Positions 34,864-43,689 of a stretch of 64,000 nucleotides of DNA are shown piece after piece (position 1 is the first letter of the stretch; each line of letters begins with the position of its first letter). This DNA comes from Motiliproteus sp047633175. GTDB taxonomy: Bacteria > Pseudomonadota > Gammaproteobacteria > Pseudomonadales > Balneatricaceae. The stretch spans positions 62,001 to 126,000 of the forward strand of contig JBLIEQ010000008.1 in assembly GCA_047633175.1 (NCBI GenBank). The letters are read 5' to 3'. The notes under the pieces were generated by a model. That model saw only the letters and a list, made by a program, of their open reading frames with translations, ran no database searches and had not been told where the DNA came from. Position numbers and translations under genes: made by a program.

Positions 34864-36333
34864 TTACCGCAGCACTACATCGAACAGCTCGGTAGAGTAG
34901 AGAGGATCTACCTGAAACTGGATCGTTTTACCGATGAACAGTTCGAGCTCTGCCACGTTTCCGGAATCCTCGTCCTGCAACCGGTCAACCACCGACTGCG
35001 AGGCGATCACCAGATAGGCATCCGCATCATAAGCGCGCGCCTCACGGAGAATTTCACGGAAGATCTCATAGCAAACGGTTTCCGGGGTCTTGATCGTACC
35101 GCGCCCCTGACACTGACTGCAGGGCTCACATAACAACTGCTCCAGACTCTCACGGGTACGCTTGCGGGTCATCTCGACCAGACCGAGTTCGGACACTCCA
35201 GTCAGGTTGCTTTTCACAGGATCCTTGTCAACCATCCGCTCCAGCGTCCTGAGCACCTGACGCCGATGTTCAGGCTCGACCATATCGATAAAATCGATGA
35301 TGATAATTCCGCCAAGATTACGCAGTCGCAGTTGTCGGCCTATCGCTGTCGCCGCCTCGAGATTGGTTTTAAAGATCGTCTCTTCAAGATTCCGGTGACC
35401 GACGTAAGCACCGGTATTAACGTCTACGGTGGTCATCGCCTCGGTCTGATCAAAGATCAGATAGCCACCGGACTTGAGTTCCACTTTACGGCCCAACGCG
35501 CGTTGAATCTCCTCTTCCACACTGTACAGGTCGAAGATAGGCCGTTCACCCGGATAGTGTTCGAGTCGGTCAGAGATCTCAGGGATCAGGCTCGCGACGA
35601 ACTCGGTAACCTTCTGGAAGGTCTCCTTTGAATCGATACGGATACGCTCCAGCCCCTGAGAGGCCACATCGCGCAACGTGCGCATATGTAACGGCAGGTC
35701 TTCATAGATCACCCGCGGTGCCTGAGGGCTTTTCATCCGCTCCTGCACCTTGCTCCAGAGCCGGCGGAGGTAGGCGATATCAGTCTCAACATCGGCACCG
35801 CTGGCACCTTCTGCAGCGGTACGCAAGATAAACCCGCCCACACTGTCGGGTTCGGCAGCTAATGCCGCGCTAACGAACGCCTTGAGCCTGGTCCGCTCCT
35901 CGGCGCTTTCGATCCGTTGCGACACTCCGACATGATCACGTCCCGGCATAAACACCAGATAGCGCGAGGGTATAGACAGCCGGGTACTCAGACGAGCGCC
36001 CTTGGTTGCGATCGGGTCTTTGGTCACCTGCACGACCAACGACTGGCCTTCCCGCAGCAGCGACCCTATCGGCGGCTCCGGAACCCGCTCCTCGACAGAG
36101 CAATCACCTGAAATCAGTTCGCCAACATGGATAAAAGCCGCCCGTTCCAGACCTATATCAACAAAGGCCGCCTGCATCCCCGGCAGCACCCTGACGACTT
36201 TACCCTGATAGATATTACCGACAATCCCCTTACGCTCGGCCCGCTCGATATAGACCTCTTGCAGCATTCCGTTTTCGATCACCGCTACCCGAGTCTCCAT
36301 CGGGGTAAAGTTGATTAGAATCTCCTCAGCCAT
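34864..36333 (-). CDS. rng: Ribonuclease G
   Basis: Endoribonuclease of the RNase E/G family; matures the 16S rRNA 5' end and decays some mRNAs. 489 aa. Starts MAEEILINFTPMETRVAVIENG; S1 domain about residues 35-125 (GNIYQGKVVRVLPGMQAAFVDIGLERAAFIH); catalytic aspartates in MTTVDVNTGAYVG and IIIIDFIDM; zinc-link cysteines in CEPCSQC. Second in the maf-rng-yhdP run. Confidence 0.97.
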   Translation of the reverse strand: MAEEILINFTPMETRVAVIENGMLQEVYIERAERKGIVGNIYQGKVVRVLPGMQAAFVDIGLERAAFIHVGELISGDCSVEERVPEPPIGSLLREGQSLVVQVTKDPIATKGARLSTRLSIPSRYLVFMPGRDHVGVSQRIESAEERTRLKAFVSAALAAEPDSVGGFILRTAAEGASGADVETDIAYLRRLWSKVQERMKSPQAPRVIYEDLPLHMRTLRDVASQGLERIRIDSKETFQKVTEFVASLIPEISDRLEHYPGERPIFDLYSVEEEIQRALGRKVELKSGGYLIFDQTEAMTTVDVNTGAYVGHRNLEETIFKTNLEAATAIGRQLRLRNLGGIIIIDFIDMVEPEHRRQVLRTLERMVDKDPVKSNLTGVSELGLVEMTRKRTRESLEQLLCEPCSQCQGRGTIKTPETVCYEIFREILREARAYDADAYLVIASQSVVDRLQDEDSGNVAELELFIGKTIQFQVDPLYSTELFDVVLR

Positions 36334-36375
36334 ACCTTCCCTACCTATTGATGTTGCTGTAGACCTCAGTTATTT

Positions 36376-36443
36376 GTAGCTATTCAGCACATTGATTTTC
36401 GCTATTTGACTGTTTCAAGTTGATGCATATTCTGAATAGTTAC
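36376..36443. repeat. MITE-like element, copy C (~68 bp)
   Basis: GTAGCTATTCAG to CTGAATAGTTAC with terminal inverted repeats; the interior matches copy A (CGCTATTTGACTG, TTGATGCAT). Lies between maf and rng. Confidence 0.75.
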
Positions 36444-36452
36444 AGATATTTT

Positions 36453-37043
36453 TTAAGGCGCCTGCTTAGAGTCATCCTGCTGCCAGATCGGCACCGCCAG
36501 CTGCTGCAATAGCTGCGCGGTTTCCTGCAAAGGTAAGCCGACCACCGCAGAATAGCTACCCTCTATGCGCTCGACAAACACCGCGCCAAAACCCTGGATC
36601 GCATAACTGCCCGCTTTACCCTGAGGCTCACCGGTCTCCCAGTAGGCTTCGCACGCCGTCCGACTCAGGGTTTTAAACCAGACATCGGTTATTACCAGCA
36701 ACGTATGCCGCTGTTCTCCACGCACCAGCGCCACCGCAGTCAACACCTGATGGTGACGCCCTGAGAGCGACAACAGCATCGTTACCGCCTCCTCCTTATG
36801 GGTAGGCTTACCTAGAATCTGTTGTTCGCAGATCACGCTGGTATCGCAGCCCAGCACCCAGACATCGGGAGCCAGGGCCGCCACCACCAGGGCCTTCTCC
36901 AAGGCCAGACGACTGACATAAACCGCCGGGGATTCCGCAGCCCGTACCGACTCATCAATATCGGCACTGCGGCATTCGAAGTACACGCCTATCTGGGTAA
37001 GCAACTCTCGTCGGCGCGGTGATGCTGAGGCCAGAATCAGCAC
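36453..37043 (-). CDS. maf: Maf-family nucleotide pyrophosphatase
   Basis: House-cleaning NTP pyrophosphatase, dTTP/UTP-specific type, which removes modified nucleotides; also called septum formation inhibitor. 196 aa. The N-terminal ILASASPRRRELL motif and the catalytic LGCDTSVICEQQILGKP are present, then SGRHHQVLTAVAL and GEPQGKAGSYAIQGFGAVFVERIEGSYSAVVGLPL. The current start is a GTG at 37043 without a clear ribosome-binding site. Two degenerate upstream copies of the N-terminus point to an ancestral ATG at 37186, 4 bp after mreD. Confidence 0.93.
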   Translation of the reverse strand: MLILASASPRRRELLTQIGVYFECRSADIDESVRAAESPAVYVSRLALEKALVVAALAPDVWVLGCDTSVICEQQILGKPTHKEEAVTMLLSLSGRHHQVLTAVALVRGEQRHTLLVITDVWFKTLSRTACEAYWETGEPQGKAGSYAIQGFGAVFVERIEGSYSAVVGLPLQETAQLLQQLAVPIWQQDDSKQAP

Positions 37044-37186
37044 CGCACGGCCTGGTACCTGGTGAGTAACTCCCGTCGGCGCGGAGACGCCGAGGCCAGA
37101 ACCAGCACCGCACAGCCTGGTGCCTGAGCGAGCAATTCGCGCCAGCGCGGTGATGCTAAGGCCAGAATTAGTACCGACGCGGCCAT
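36985..37186 (-). repeat. Three tandem copies of the Maf N-terminus (periods 66 and 65 bp)
   Basis: The coding motif VLILA(S/L)ASPRxREL occurs three times in the minus direction: from ~37174 (VLILALASPRWREL), from ~37108 (VLVLASASPRRREL) and from 37043 (the real gene, VLILASASPRRREL). The first two are in one frame; the third is shifted by one base because the second period is 65. Confidence 0.92.
37037..37186 (-). CDS. 49-aa micro-ORF with two Maf-like N-termini, overlapping the maf start
   Basis: ATG at 37186, 4 bp after the mreD stop. Reads MAASVLILALASPRWRELLA, then QAPGCAVLVLASASPRRREL and LTRYQAVRC, with TGA at 37037-37039 overlapping the GTG of maf (GTGCTGA). It could serve as a translational-coupling leader that delivers ribosomes from mreD to maf, or be debris from the duplication. 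Confidence 0.45.
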   Translation of the reverse strand: MAASVLILALASPRWRELLAQAPGCAVLVLASASPRRRELLTRYQAVRC

Positions 37187-37190
37187 CGTC

Positions 37191-37679
37191 TCAGCTTATC
37201 GACAGGGCGCGGCGGATGCTGCGCAACAATACGAAGACCCAAGGCCAGATAAAGGCACTGACCAGAGAGGGTAATAAAAACAGCAGTGAATCCGAGTGCG
37301 CGCCCTGCAACGCCTGACCCCAGTTCAACAACTGCTGATAGATCCCCACCATAATCAGGACCAGCAGCGCCTGCTGCCACAGCGGGTACATTCGAAACCG
37401 CCGATGCAGGGCACTGATAATAGTTGCGATCAACGCCAATGACAGCGCATGGATCCCCAGCAGACTCCCCTGCAGGATATCCAGAAGCAGGCCGATCATC
37501 CAGCCATACCAGGGGCCTACGCGATGCGGTAACGCCGCCACCCAGTAAATCAGCACCAGCGCCACCCATTGCGGGCGCCCCCACTCAAACACTTCAGGCA
37601 TCGGGATTTCGGTGAGTATCAATGCCAGCATAAAACTGAGCAGTATGACCCATCCACCCCTAAGGGGTTGCGTAACCAT
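37191..37679 (-). CDS. mreD: Rod shape-determining protein MreD
   Basis: Inner-membrane component of the elongasome, 162 aa, with about five hydrophobic segments. Contains GGWVILLSFMLALILTEIPMP near the start and PWYGWMIGLLLDILQGSLLGIHALSL, the conserved MreD segment. Overlaps mreC by one base. Third of mreB-mreC-mreD. Confidence 0.95.
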   Translation of the reverse strand: MVTQPLRGGWVILLSFMLALILTEIPMPEVFEWGRPQWVALVLIYWVAALPHRVGPWYGWMIGLLLDILQGSLLGIHALSLALIATIISALHRRFRMYPLWQQALLVLIMVGIYQQLLNWGQALQGAHSDSLLFLLPSLVSAFIWPWVFVLLRSIRRALSIS

Positions 37680-38563
37680 TAGAGCTCCTCCTCGGAGCGA
37701 ACTGAGCCGCTCGCGTTAGACCCCTTCGGAGAGAGCAGCGGCGTCCTGGTTTGCGAAAACACCAGCAACAGATGACGACTGGTATCTAGCTGCGCGCTGG
37801 GCAGACAGCGAACGATAGCAAAGGGCTGGCCGGGATCGTGAATAACCTCCACGACAGTAGCGACCGGATAGCCTTTAGGAAAACGCGCGCCCAGGCCAGA
37901 ACTCAGCAACAGATCACCGACCTGAATATCCGCGGTATTGGGGACATGATCGAGTAACAACCCCTGATCATTTCCGCGTCCTAACAACAGCGCCCGAAAC
38001 CCACTGCGACTCACCTGTACCGGAATCGCATGTTGGGCATCGGTAATCAGCAACGCCCTCGAGGTATAGGGGCCGACCTCAACCACCTGGCCCATAACGC
38101 CACCCTCATCCAGTACCGGCTGGCCCAGATAGACCTGATCTTGCAGCCCCTTATTGATAGTGATTTGATGCGAGAAAGGGTCGGCACTCACGCCGATCAA
38201 TTCGGCCAGAAGTACCCGCAGATCCAGCTGCTTGCGGACGCCGAGCAGATTTCGCAGCCGGGCATTGTCATTATCCATTGCATCAAAACGTTGCAGCTTG
38301 CGAGCCATCAACAGCAGATCGGCGCGAAGCTTATCGTTTTCCTGCAGGAGTTCATCACGGTCGCTCAGGGAGTTATCGATCCTGGTCATCAAGCGGGGGG
38401 GCAGATCCATCATCCAACGCAGCGGGGTTACCGTCAGGCTCATATACCCGCGGTAGTAGGCCATAGGACTCCAGAAAAGGTCGGCCAACATCAGCGTTAC
38501 AGACAAGGATAGGATCAGGACCATCCCGGTACGCGAGGAGCGCCCCTTAAAAATGGGCTTAAT
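37679..38563 (-). CDS. mreC: Cell shape protein MreC, probable AUU start
   Basis: Bitopic inner-membrane protein that links MreB to periplasmic wall synthesis. 294 aa from the proposed ATT at 38563; 281 aa from the first ATG at 38524. The ATT reading begins (M)KPIFKGRSSRTG, matching the MKPIF start of E. coli MreC, and has GGGAGGTG ending about 5 bases upstream; the ATG at 38524 has none and lies just before the membrane segment (VLILSLSVTLMLADLFW). A coiled coil (about 70-110) and the beta-domain (LLAELIGVSADPFSHQITINKG, GVMGQVVEVGPYTSRALLITD) follow. Confidence 0.93.
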   Translation of the reverse strand: MKPIFKGRSSRTGMVLILSLSVTLMLADLFWSPMAYYRGYMSLTVTPLRWMMDLPPRLMTRIDNSLSDRDELLQENDKLRADLLLMARKLQRFDAMDNDNARLRNLLGVRKQLDLRVLLAELIGVSADPFSHQITINKGLQDQVYLGQPVLDEGGVMGQVVEVGPYTSRALLITDAQHAIPVQVSRSGFRALLLGRGNDQGLLLDHVPNTADIQVGDLLLSSGLGARFPKGYPVATVVEVIHDPGQPFAIVRCLPSAQLDTSRHLLLVFSQTRTPLLSPKGSNASGSVRSEEEL

Positions 38564-38819
38564 GGCGCACCTCCCTACCCGGAGATGATGTGCGCAACAG
38601 CGATCGCCATTGCGGCATGCTCAGTGTCCGGGGGGGCATAAAACGGTCGAGCAGCCTGTCGAACTTGACCGATCGTAGCAAGGGAAAGACTGCTTTGAGA
38701 CAGCTTCCGATCTGTTTTGAGGCTAATAGTGGTTCTATTTGGCGAAAAATAGAGTGAAAAATGGCCAAAGTCAGCTTTTCCGCAGTAGATCAGTGTTGAG
38801 TACGACAGGCTGCAAGCCC

Positions 38820-39860
38820 TTACTCGGTCGCCAGCAGCTCAAATGAATGCTTCTTGTCGATCATCTCCAGCGCCTTTCCGCCCCCTCGGGCCACACAGGT
38901 CAACGGATTCTCAGCAACGATCACCGACATGCCGGTCTCTTCGGCCAGCAACCGGTCGATATCACGCAGCAACGCGCCGCCACCGGTTAATACGATGCCG
39001 CTCTCGGCAATATCAGATGCCAGTTCCGGCGGACACTGCTCCAGTGCATTCTTGACCGACTGCACAATCGCCTTGAGCGGTTCTTCCAGCGCCTGCTGAA
39101 TCTCACGACTATTAAGCGTAAAACTACGCGGAATACCCTCAGCCAAATTACGGCCACGCACATCGATCTCCAGTATATCCGATCCAGGATAGGCAGTGCC
39201 GATCTCCTGTTTGATCCGCTCTGCTGTGGCATCACCGATCAGACTGCCGTAATTGCGCCGTACATAAGAGACTATCGCCTCGTCGAAGCGATCACCACCG
39301 ACCCGCACCGACTCGGCATACACGATCCCATTAAGAGAGATGATCGCGATCTCCGTCGTACCTCCACCGATATCAACCACCATGGACCCGGTCGCCTCTT
39401 CTACCGGCAGCCCGGCACCGATCGCCGCCGCCATAGGTTCGTCGATCAGATAGACCTCGCGAGCACCAGCACCCATGGCCGATTCCTTGATCGCCCGACG
39501 CTCGACCTGGGTCGATTTACAGGGAACACACACCAGCACCCGGGGGCTTGGGGTCATCCAGGAATTCTCATGCACCTTGTTAATAAAATGCTGCAACATC
39601 TTCTCGGTAACATGAAAGTCGGCGATAACGCCATCCTTAAGCGGACGGATCGCAGAGATATTGCTAGGGGTGCGCCCCAGCATCCGTTTGGCGTCGGTAC
39701 CGACAGCCACCACCGATTTATGATTTCCCAGGGTGCGTATAGCGACCACCGAGGGCTCGTTCAACACCACGTCTCTATCACGAACATAGATAAGGGTGTT
39801 CGCTGTACCCAAATCTATTGACAGATCGCTGGAAAACATACCGCGTAATTTTTTAAACAT
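38820..39860 (-). CDS. mreB: Rod shape-determining actin-like protein MreB
   Basis: Cytoplasmic actin homologue that guides cell-wall elongation. 346 aa. Phosphate-1 motif LSIDLGTANTLIYV, phosphate-2 VVDIGGGTTEIAII, adenosine motif VLTGGGALLRDIDRLL. First gene of mreBCD, divergent from gatCAB across a 263-bp promoter region. The 256 bp to mreC are unusually long and hold no recognised feature. Confidence 0.98.
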   Translation of the reverse strand: MFKKLRGMFSSDLSIDLGTANTLIYVRDRDVVLNEPSVVAIRTLGNHKSVVAVGTDAKRMLGRTPSNISAIRPLKDGVIADFHVTEKMLQHFINKVHENSWMTPSPRVLVCVPCKSTQVERRAIKESAMGAGAREVYLIDEPMAAAIGAGLPVEEATGSMVVDIGGGTTEIAIISLNGIVYAESVRVGGDRFDEAIVSYVRRNYGSLIGDATAERIKQEIGTAYPGSDILEIDVRGRNLAEGIPRSFTLNSREIQQALEEPLKAIVQSVKNALEQCPPELASDIAESGIVLTGGGALLRDIDRLLAEETGMSVIVAENPLTCVARGGGKALEMIDKKHSFELLATE

Positions 39861-40123
39861 TGACCAGATTCGCCTGAATTTTAACCCTGATTAGCATGCA
39901 ACCAAACGCCGTTGGAGAGATCACTGACAGTCTGCGCACATAATCGGATCACTCTAGCAACGGTGGTACTTTTCAGCAAGGAGCAAACAGCCTATAACGG
40001 TATTATTAACGCCCTAAGGCTAAAAAGAGGCTAACAGAGGCCTGTACGACGCATTTGCTCTCCCCCACCCAGGCTATTATCATGAGCCCAATAATTTTAT
40101 CTCCTTTAAATCAGGATCTCTTC

Positions 40124-40411
40124 ATGTCCCTCGACTCTTCTGATGTGCAGAAAATAGCCCATCTGGCCCGACTCCAGATCAGCGCTGCCGATATTCCTGA
40201 CTATGCACAGAACCTGTCTGACATCCTCGGCTTGGTCGACCAGATGCAGGCGATCGATACCACTGGCGTCGAACCGCTCTCCAACCCCCTGGATGCGGTA
40301 CAGCGACTGCGTGCCGATATCGCCACCGAAAGCAATCTGCGCGATAAACTGCAAACCGTCGCCCCGGCAGTTGAGCAGGGTCTGTTTCAGGTTCCCAAGG
40401 TGATCGACTGA
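40124..40411 (+). CDS. gatC: Aspartyl/glutamyl-tRNA amidotransferase subunit C
   Basis: Small subunit that stabilises GatA-GatB. 95 aa from the ATG at 40124 (AGGA 8 bases upstream); longer frames lack support. Sequence SSDVQKIAHLARLQIS, LSDILGLVDQMQAIDTTGVEP and the C-terminal FQVPKVID is typical. First gene of gatCAB. Confidence 0.96.
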   Translation: MSLDSSDVQKIAHLARLQISAADIPDYAQNLSDILGLVDQMQAIDTTGVEPLSNPLDAVQRLRADIATESNLRDKLQTVAPAVEQGLFQVPKVID

Positions 40412-40524
40412 CGCGCACAGCCCAACACGGCCAACAGCACAGAAACTATCGCCACCGACTGCGCTGATCGTCTCCCAGATCAAAAAAAACAGCGGCCGAA
40501 AAATGCTTCTAAGGATATACACTG

Positions 40525-42009
40525 ATGTTTGAAAAGACTCTCGCCGAACTAGCCAAGGGGCTCGATGCCGGCGATTACAGCAGCCTGGAGCTAACCGACG
40601 CGTATCTAGCCCGGATCCATGCCGAAGACACTCGCTACAACAGCTTTATCAGCGTGACGGACGAGCAGGCCCGGGCTCAAGCCCAAGCCGCCGACGCACA
40701 ACGCGCCGCCGGCAATGCAGGCCCCTTCACCGGCCTGCCGCTGGCACACAAAGATATCTTCTGCACCGAAGGGGTACGCACCAGTTGCGGCTCAAAGATG
40801 CTGGATAACTTTATCGCGCCCTACAACGCCACCGTCGTCGAGAAATTCAATGCCGCCGGCGCAGTCTGCCTGGGCAAGACCAATATGGACGAGTTCGCGA
40901 TGGGCTCCTCCAACGAGAACAGCTACTACGGCCCTGTGCGCAATCCCTGGAATACCGACTGCGTCCCCGGTGGCTCCTCCGGCGGTTCGGCTGCCGCCGT
41001 CGCCGCACGCCTGGCGCCTGCCGCCACCGGCACCGATACCGGCGGCTCTATCCGGCAACCGGCAGCCCTGTGCGGTATTACCGGCATCAAACCGACCTAC
41101 GGCCGGGTGTCACGCTTCGGCATGATCGCCTTCGCCAGCTCCCTGGATCAGGGCGGCCCTATGGCCCGCAGCGCCGAAGATGCAGCGCTGATGCTCCAGG
41201 TGATGGCAGGCTTTGACCCCAAAGACTCCACCAGCCTTGATCGTGCAGTCCCCGATTACTGCGCCGACCTGAACCTGCCTCTTAAAGGGCTCAGGATCGG
41301 CCTGCCGAAAGAATTCTTCTCGGCCGACCTGAACCCGGCTATCGCCGCCAGCGTGCAGGCCGCGATCAAGGAGTTCCAGGCACTGGGTGCCACCACACAG
41401 GAGATCAGCCTGCCCAACACCGCGCTTGCGGTGCCGGCCTACTATATCATTGCGCCCTCAGAAGCCTCCTCCAACCTGTCGCGTTTCGACGGGGTTCGTT
41501 ACGGCCACCGCTGCAGCGACCCGGTCGATCTGGAAGATATGTACAAGCGTTCGCGCGGAGAAGGCTTCGGCAGCGAGGTCAAGCGCCGCATCATGGTCGG
41601 CACCTACGCCCTGTCTGAAGGGTTCTACGACGCCTACTACAAGAAAGCACAGCAGATCCGCCACCTGATCCGCCAGGATTTTATCGATGCCCTGCAACAG
41701 GTCGATGTCATCATGGGGCCCACCACCCCGCATCCTGCGTTCAAACTAGGTGAAAAGACCGCCGATCCTATTGCCATGTATATGGAAGATATCTTCACCC
41801 TCTCGCTGAACCTGGCCGGACTGCCCGGCATCTCTATCCCCTGCGGCAACACGGGAGGACTGCCGGTCGGCTTACAGATTATCGGCAACTATTTTGCCGA
41901 AGCCAGACTGCTTAACGTCGCCCACCAGTTCCAGCAGGCGACCGACTGGCACCAGCAGGTACCTACAGGTCTTTACCCTGAAACAACCCACAGCGCAGAG
42001 GCATCGTAA
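40525..42009 (+). CDS. gatA: Aspartyl/glutamyl-tRNA amidotransferase subunit A
   Basis: Amidase subunit that releases ammonia from glutamine for conversion of Glu-tRNA(Gln) or Asp-tRNA(Asn). 494 aa. Catalytic K76 (PLAHKDIF), cis-Ser S151 (PGGSSGGSAAAVA) and nucleophile S175 (TGTDTGGSIRQPA) are intact. Followed by gatB one base after the stop. Confidence 0.98.
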   Translation: MFEKTLAELAKGLDAGDYSSLELTDAYLARIHAEDTRYNSFISVTDEQARAQAQAADAQRAAGNAGPFTGLPLAHKDIFCTEGVRTSCGSKMLDNFIAPYNATVVEKFNAAGAVCLGKTNMDEFAMGSSNENSYYGPVRNPWNTDCVPGGSSGGSAAAVAARLAPAATGTDTGGSIRQPAALCGITGIKPTYGRVSRFGMIAFASSLDQGGPMARSAEDAALMLQVMAGFDPKDSTSLDRAVPDYCADLNLPLKGLRIGLPKEFFSADLNPAIAASVQAAIKEFQALGATTQEISLPNTALAVPAYYIIAPSEASSNLSRFDGVRYGHRCSDPVDLEDMYKRSRGEGFGSEVKRRIMVGTYALSEGFYDAYYKKAQQIRHLIRQDFIDALQQVDVIMGPTTPHPAFKLGEKTADPIAMYMEDIFTLSLNLAGLPGISIPCGNTGGLPVGLQIIGNYFAEARLLNVAHQFQQATDWHQQVPTGLYPETTHSAEAS

Positions 42010-42010
42010 T

Positions 42011-43465
42011 ATGCAATGGGAAGCCGTTATCGGGCTGGAGATCCACGCCCAATTAGCCACCAAATCCAAGATCTTCTCTGCTGCAAGCACCGCCTATGGT
42101 GCCGAACCCAACACTCAGGCCTGCGCCATCGACCTGGCGCTGCCCGGCACCCTGCCGGTATTTAATACCGAAGCACTGCGGATGGCGGTGATGTTCGGCC
42201 TGGCGATCGATGCCGAGATCGGCTATCGCTCGGTGTTCGACCGCAAGAACTACTTCTATCCTGATCTGCCCAAGGGCTACCAGACTACCCAGCTGTTCGA
42301 CCCTATCGTGGGCCTGGGCCATATCGATATAGAGCTGGAAAACGGCGTACATAAGCGGATCGGCGTTACCCGCGCCCACCTGGAAGAGGATGCCGGAAAG
42401 TCGCTGCATGACCTGTTCCCCGGCATGACCGGCATCGATCTTAACCGTGCCGGCACCCCGCTGCTGGAGATCGTCTCCGAACCCGATCTGTGCAGCGCAG
42501 AAGAAGCGGTCGCCTACGCCAAGAAGATTCATGCCATCGTCACCACCCTCGGTATCTGCGACGGTAATATGGCCGAAGGCTCATTCCGCTGCGACTGTAA
42601 CGTCTCGATCCGCCCCAAGGGCCAGACCGAACTGGGCACCCGCACCGAGACCAAGAACATCAATTCGTTCCGCTTTATCGAGAAGGCGATCAAGGGCGAA
42701 ATAGAACGCCAGATCGACCTGATCGAAGGGGGCGGCCGGGTGATCCAAGCCACTCGCCTCTACGATGCGGATAAAAATGAGACCCGCTCGATGCGCTCCA
42801 AAGAGGAGGCTAACGACTACCGCTACTTCCCCTGCCCCGACCTGCTGCCGATCATTATCGATACCGAGTATGTGGAGGCGATTCGCCTGACCCTGCCCGA
42901 GCTGCCTGACGCCCGCCATGCCCGCTTTCTCGAACAGTACGGCCTGAGCGACTACGACGCCTCGGTACTCTCCGCCTACCGCGACACCGCCGTCTACTTT
43001 GAGACCGTCGCCAACACCGCAGGCGATGCCAAACTGGCCGCTAACTGGGTGATGGGCGAGCTGTCCAAGTTCCTCAACAGCAACAGCATCGAGATCAAAC
43101 AGAGCCCGGTACCCGCCGAGGCTCTGGGTCAGCTATTGGCCCGAATCCAGGACAGCACTCTCAACGCCAATGCCGCCAAGCAGGTATTCGAAGCACTCTG
43201 GAACGACGGCGGCAGCGTCGATGAAATTATCGATGCCAAGGGCCTAAAGCAGGTGACTGACAGCGGCGCGATCGAAGCGCTGGTAGATATCGTGATTGCC
43301 TCCGCCACCAAGCAGGTCGAGCAATACCAGGCAGCCGAACCCGATAAGCGCGGCAAGATGCTGGGATTCTTTATGGGTAAGGTGATGCAGGCCAGCAAAG
43401 GGGCCGCCAATCCAGGTCAGGTAAACCAGCTGCTCAAGGTCAAGCTGGATGCGCTCTGCGATTAG
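42011..43465 (+). CDS. gatB: Aspartyl/glutamyl-tRNA amidotransferase subunit B
   Basis: Kinase/transamidase subunit that activates the misacylated tRNA. 484 aa from ATG 42011; an upstream in-frame extension into gatA is not needed. Start MQWEAVIGLEIHAQLATKSK, then DRKNYFYPDLPKGYQ, EDAGKSLHD, DLNRAGTPLLEIVSEPD and EGSFRCDCNVSIRPKG; the C-terminal YqeY-like tail is complete. Followed by a strong terminator. Confidence 0.98.
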   Translation: MQWEAVIGLEIHAQLATKSKIFSAASTAYGAEPNTQACAIDLALPGTLPVFNTEALRMAVMFGLAIDAEIGYRSVFDRKNYFYPDLPKGYQTTQLFDPIVGLGHIDIELENGVHKRIGVTRAHLEEDAGKSLHDLFPGMTGIDLNRAGTPLLEIVSEPDLCSAEEAVAYAKKIHAIVTTLGICDGNMAEGSFRCDCNVSIRPKGQTELGTRTETKNINSFRFIEKAIKGEIERQIDLIEGGGRVIQATRLYDADKNETRSMRSKEEANDYRYFPCPDLLPIIIDTEYVEAIRLTLPELPDARHARFLEQYGLSDYDASVLSAYRDTAVYFETVANTAGDAKLAANWVMGELSKFLNSNSIEIKQSPVPAEALGQLLARIQDSTLNANAAKQVFEALWNDGGSVDEIIDAKGLKQVTDSGAIEALVDIVIASATKQVEQYQAAEPDKRGKMLGFFMGKVMQASKGAANPGQVNQLLKVKLDALCD

Positions 43466-43483
43466 CCACTTAAATCGAGACTA

Positions 43484-43513
43484 AAAAAGGCAGCCATTGG
43501 CTGCCTTTTTTTT
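43484..43513 (+). terminator. Rho-independent terminator after gatB
   Basis: GGCAGCC-att-GGCTGCC followed by eight T, preceded by a run of A. It ends the gatCAB operon. Confidence 0.95.
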
Positions 43514-43546
43514 ATTGCTATGCATAAGCTGAGTATGGCGATGCAG

Positions 43547-43680
43547 CCATCGTCAGGCTAAAGCCTAACCTACAAAAAAAAATCCCTGTGGGTTAACTTT
43601 TGTGGGTTGGCTTTTTCTGGAGAGTAAGTAGTCCGACAAGGCTAGCAGAGCGTCATCATCGTCAGATTGAAGCCGGACCC
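43547..43680. repeat. Dispersed GGCTTCAGCC / CCCACAG repeat, copy 4
   Basis: Contains GTCAGGCTAAAGCCTAACC, CCCTGTGGGTTAAC, TTTTGTGGGTTGG, TAGTCCGACAAGGCTAGCA and GTCAGATTGAAGCC. These modules match the cluster at 11373-11640 in order and the copies at 9307 and 27080. Confidence 0.75.
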
Positions 43681-43689
43681 ACAGAGCCC

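Noticed and set aside
38559..38768. 69-codon ORF between mreB and mreC ending at the mreC start
   Set aside because: No family resemblance and no clear ribosome-binding site. Its TAA overlaps the proposed ATT start, which could matter for coupling, but evidence is too thin.
41894..42010. N-terminal extension of gatB into gatA
   Set aside because: Family start is MQWEAVIGLEIH at 42011; the extension overlaps gatA.
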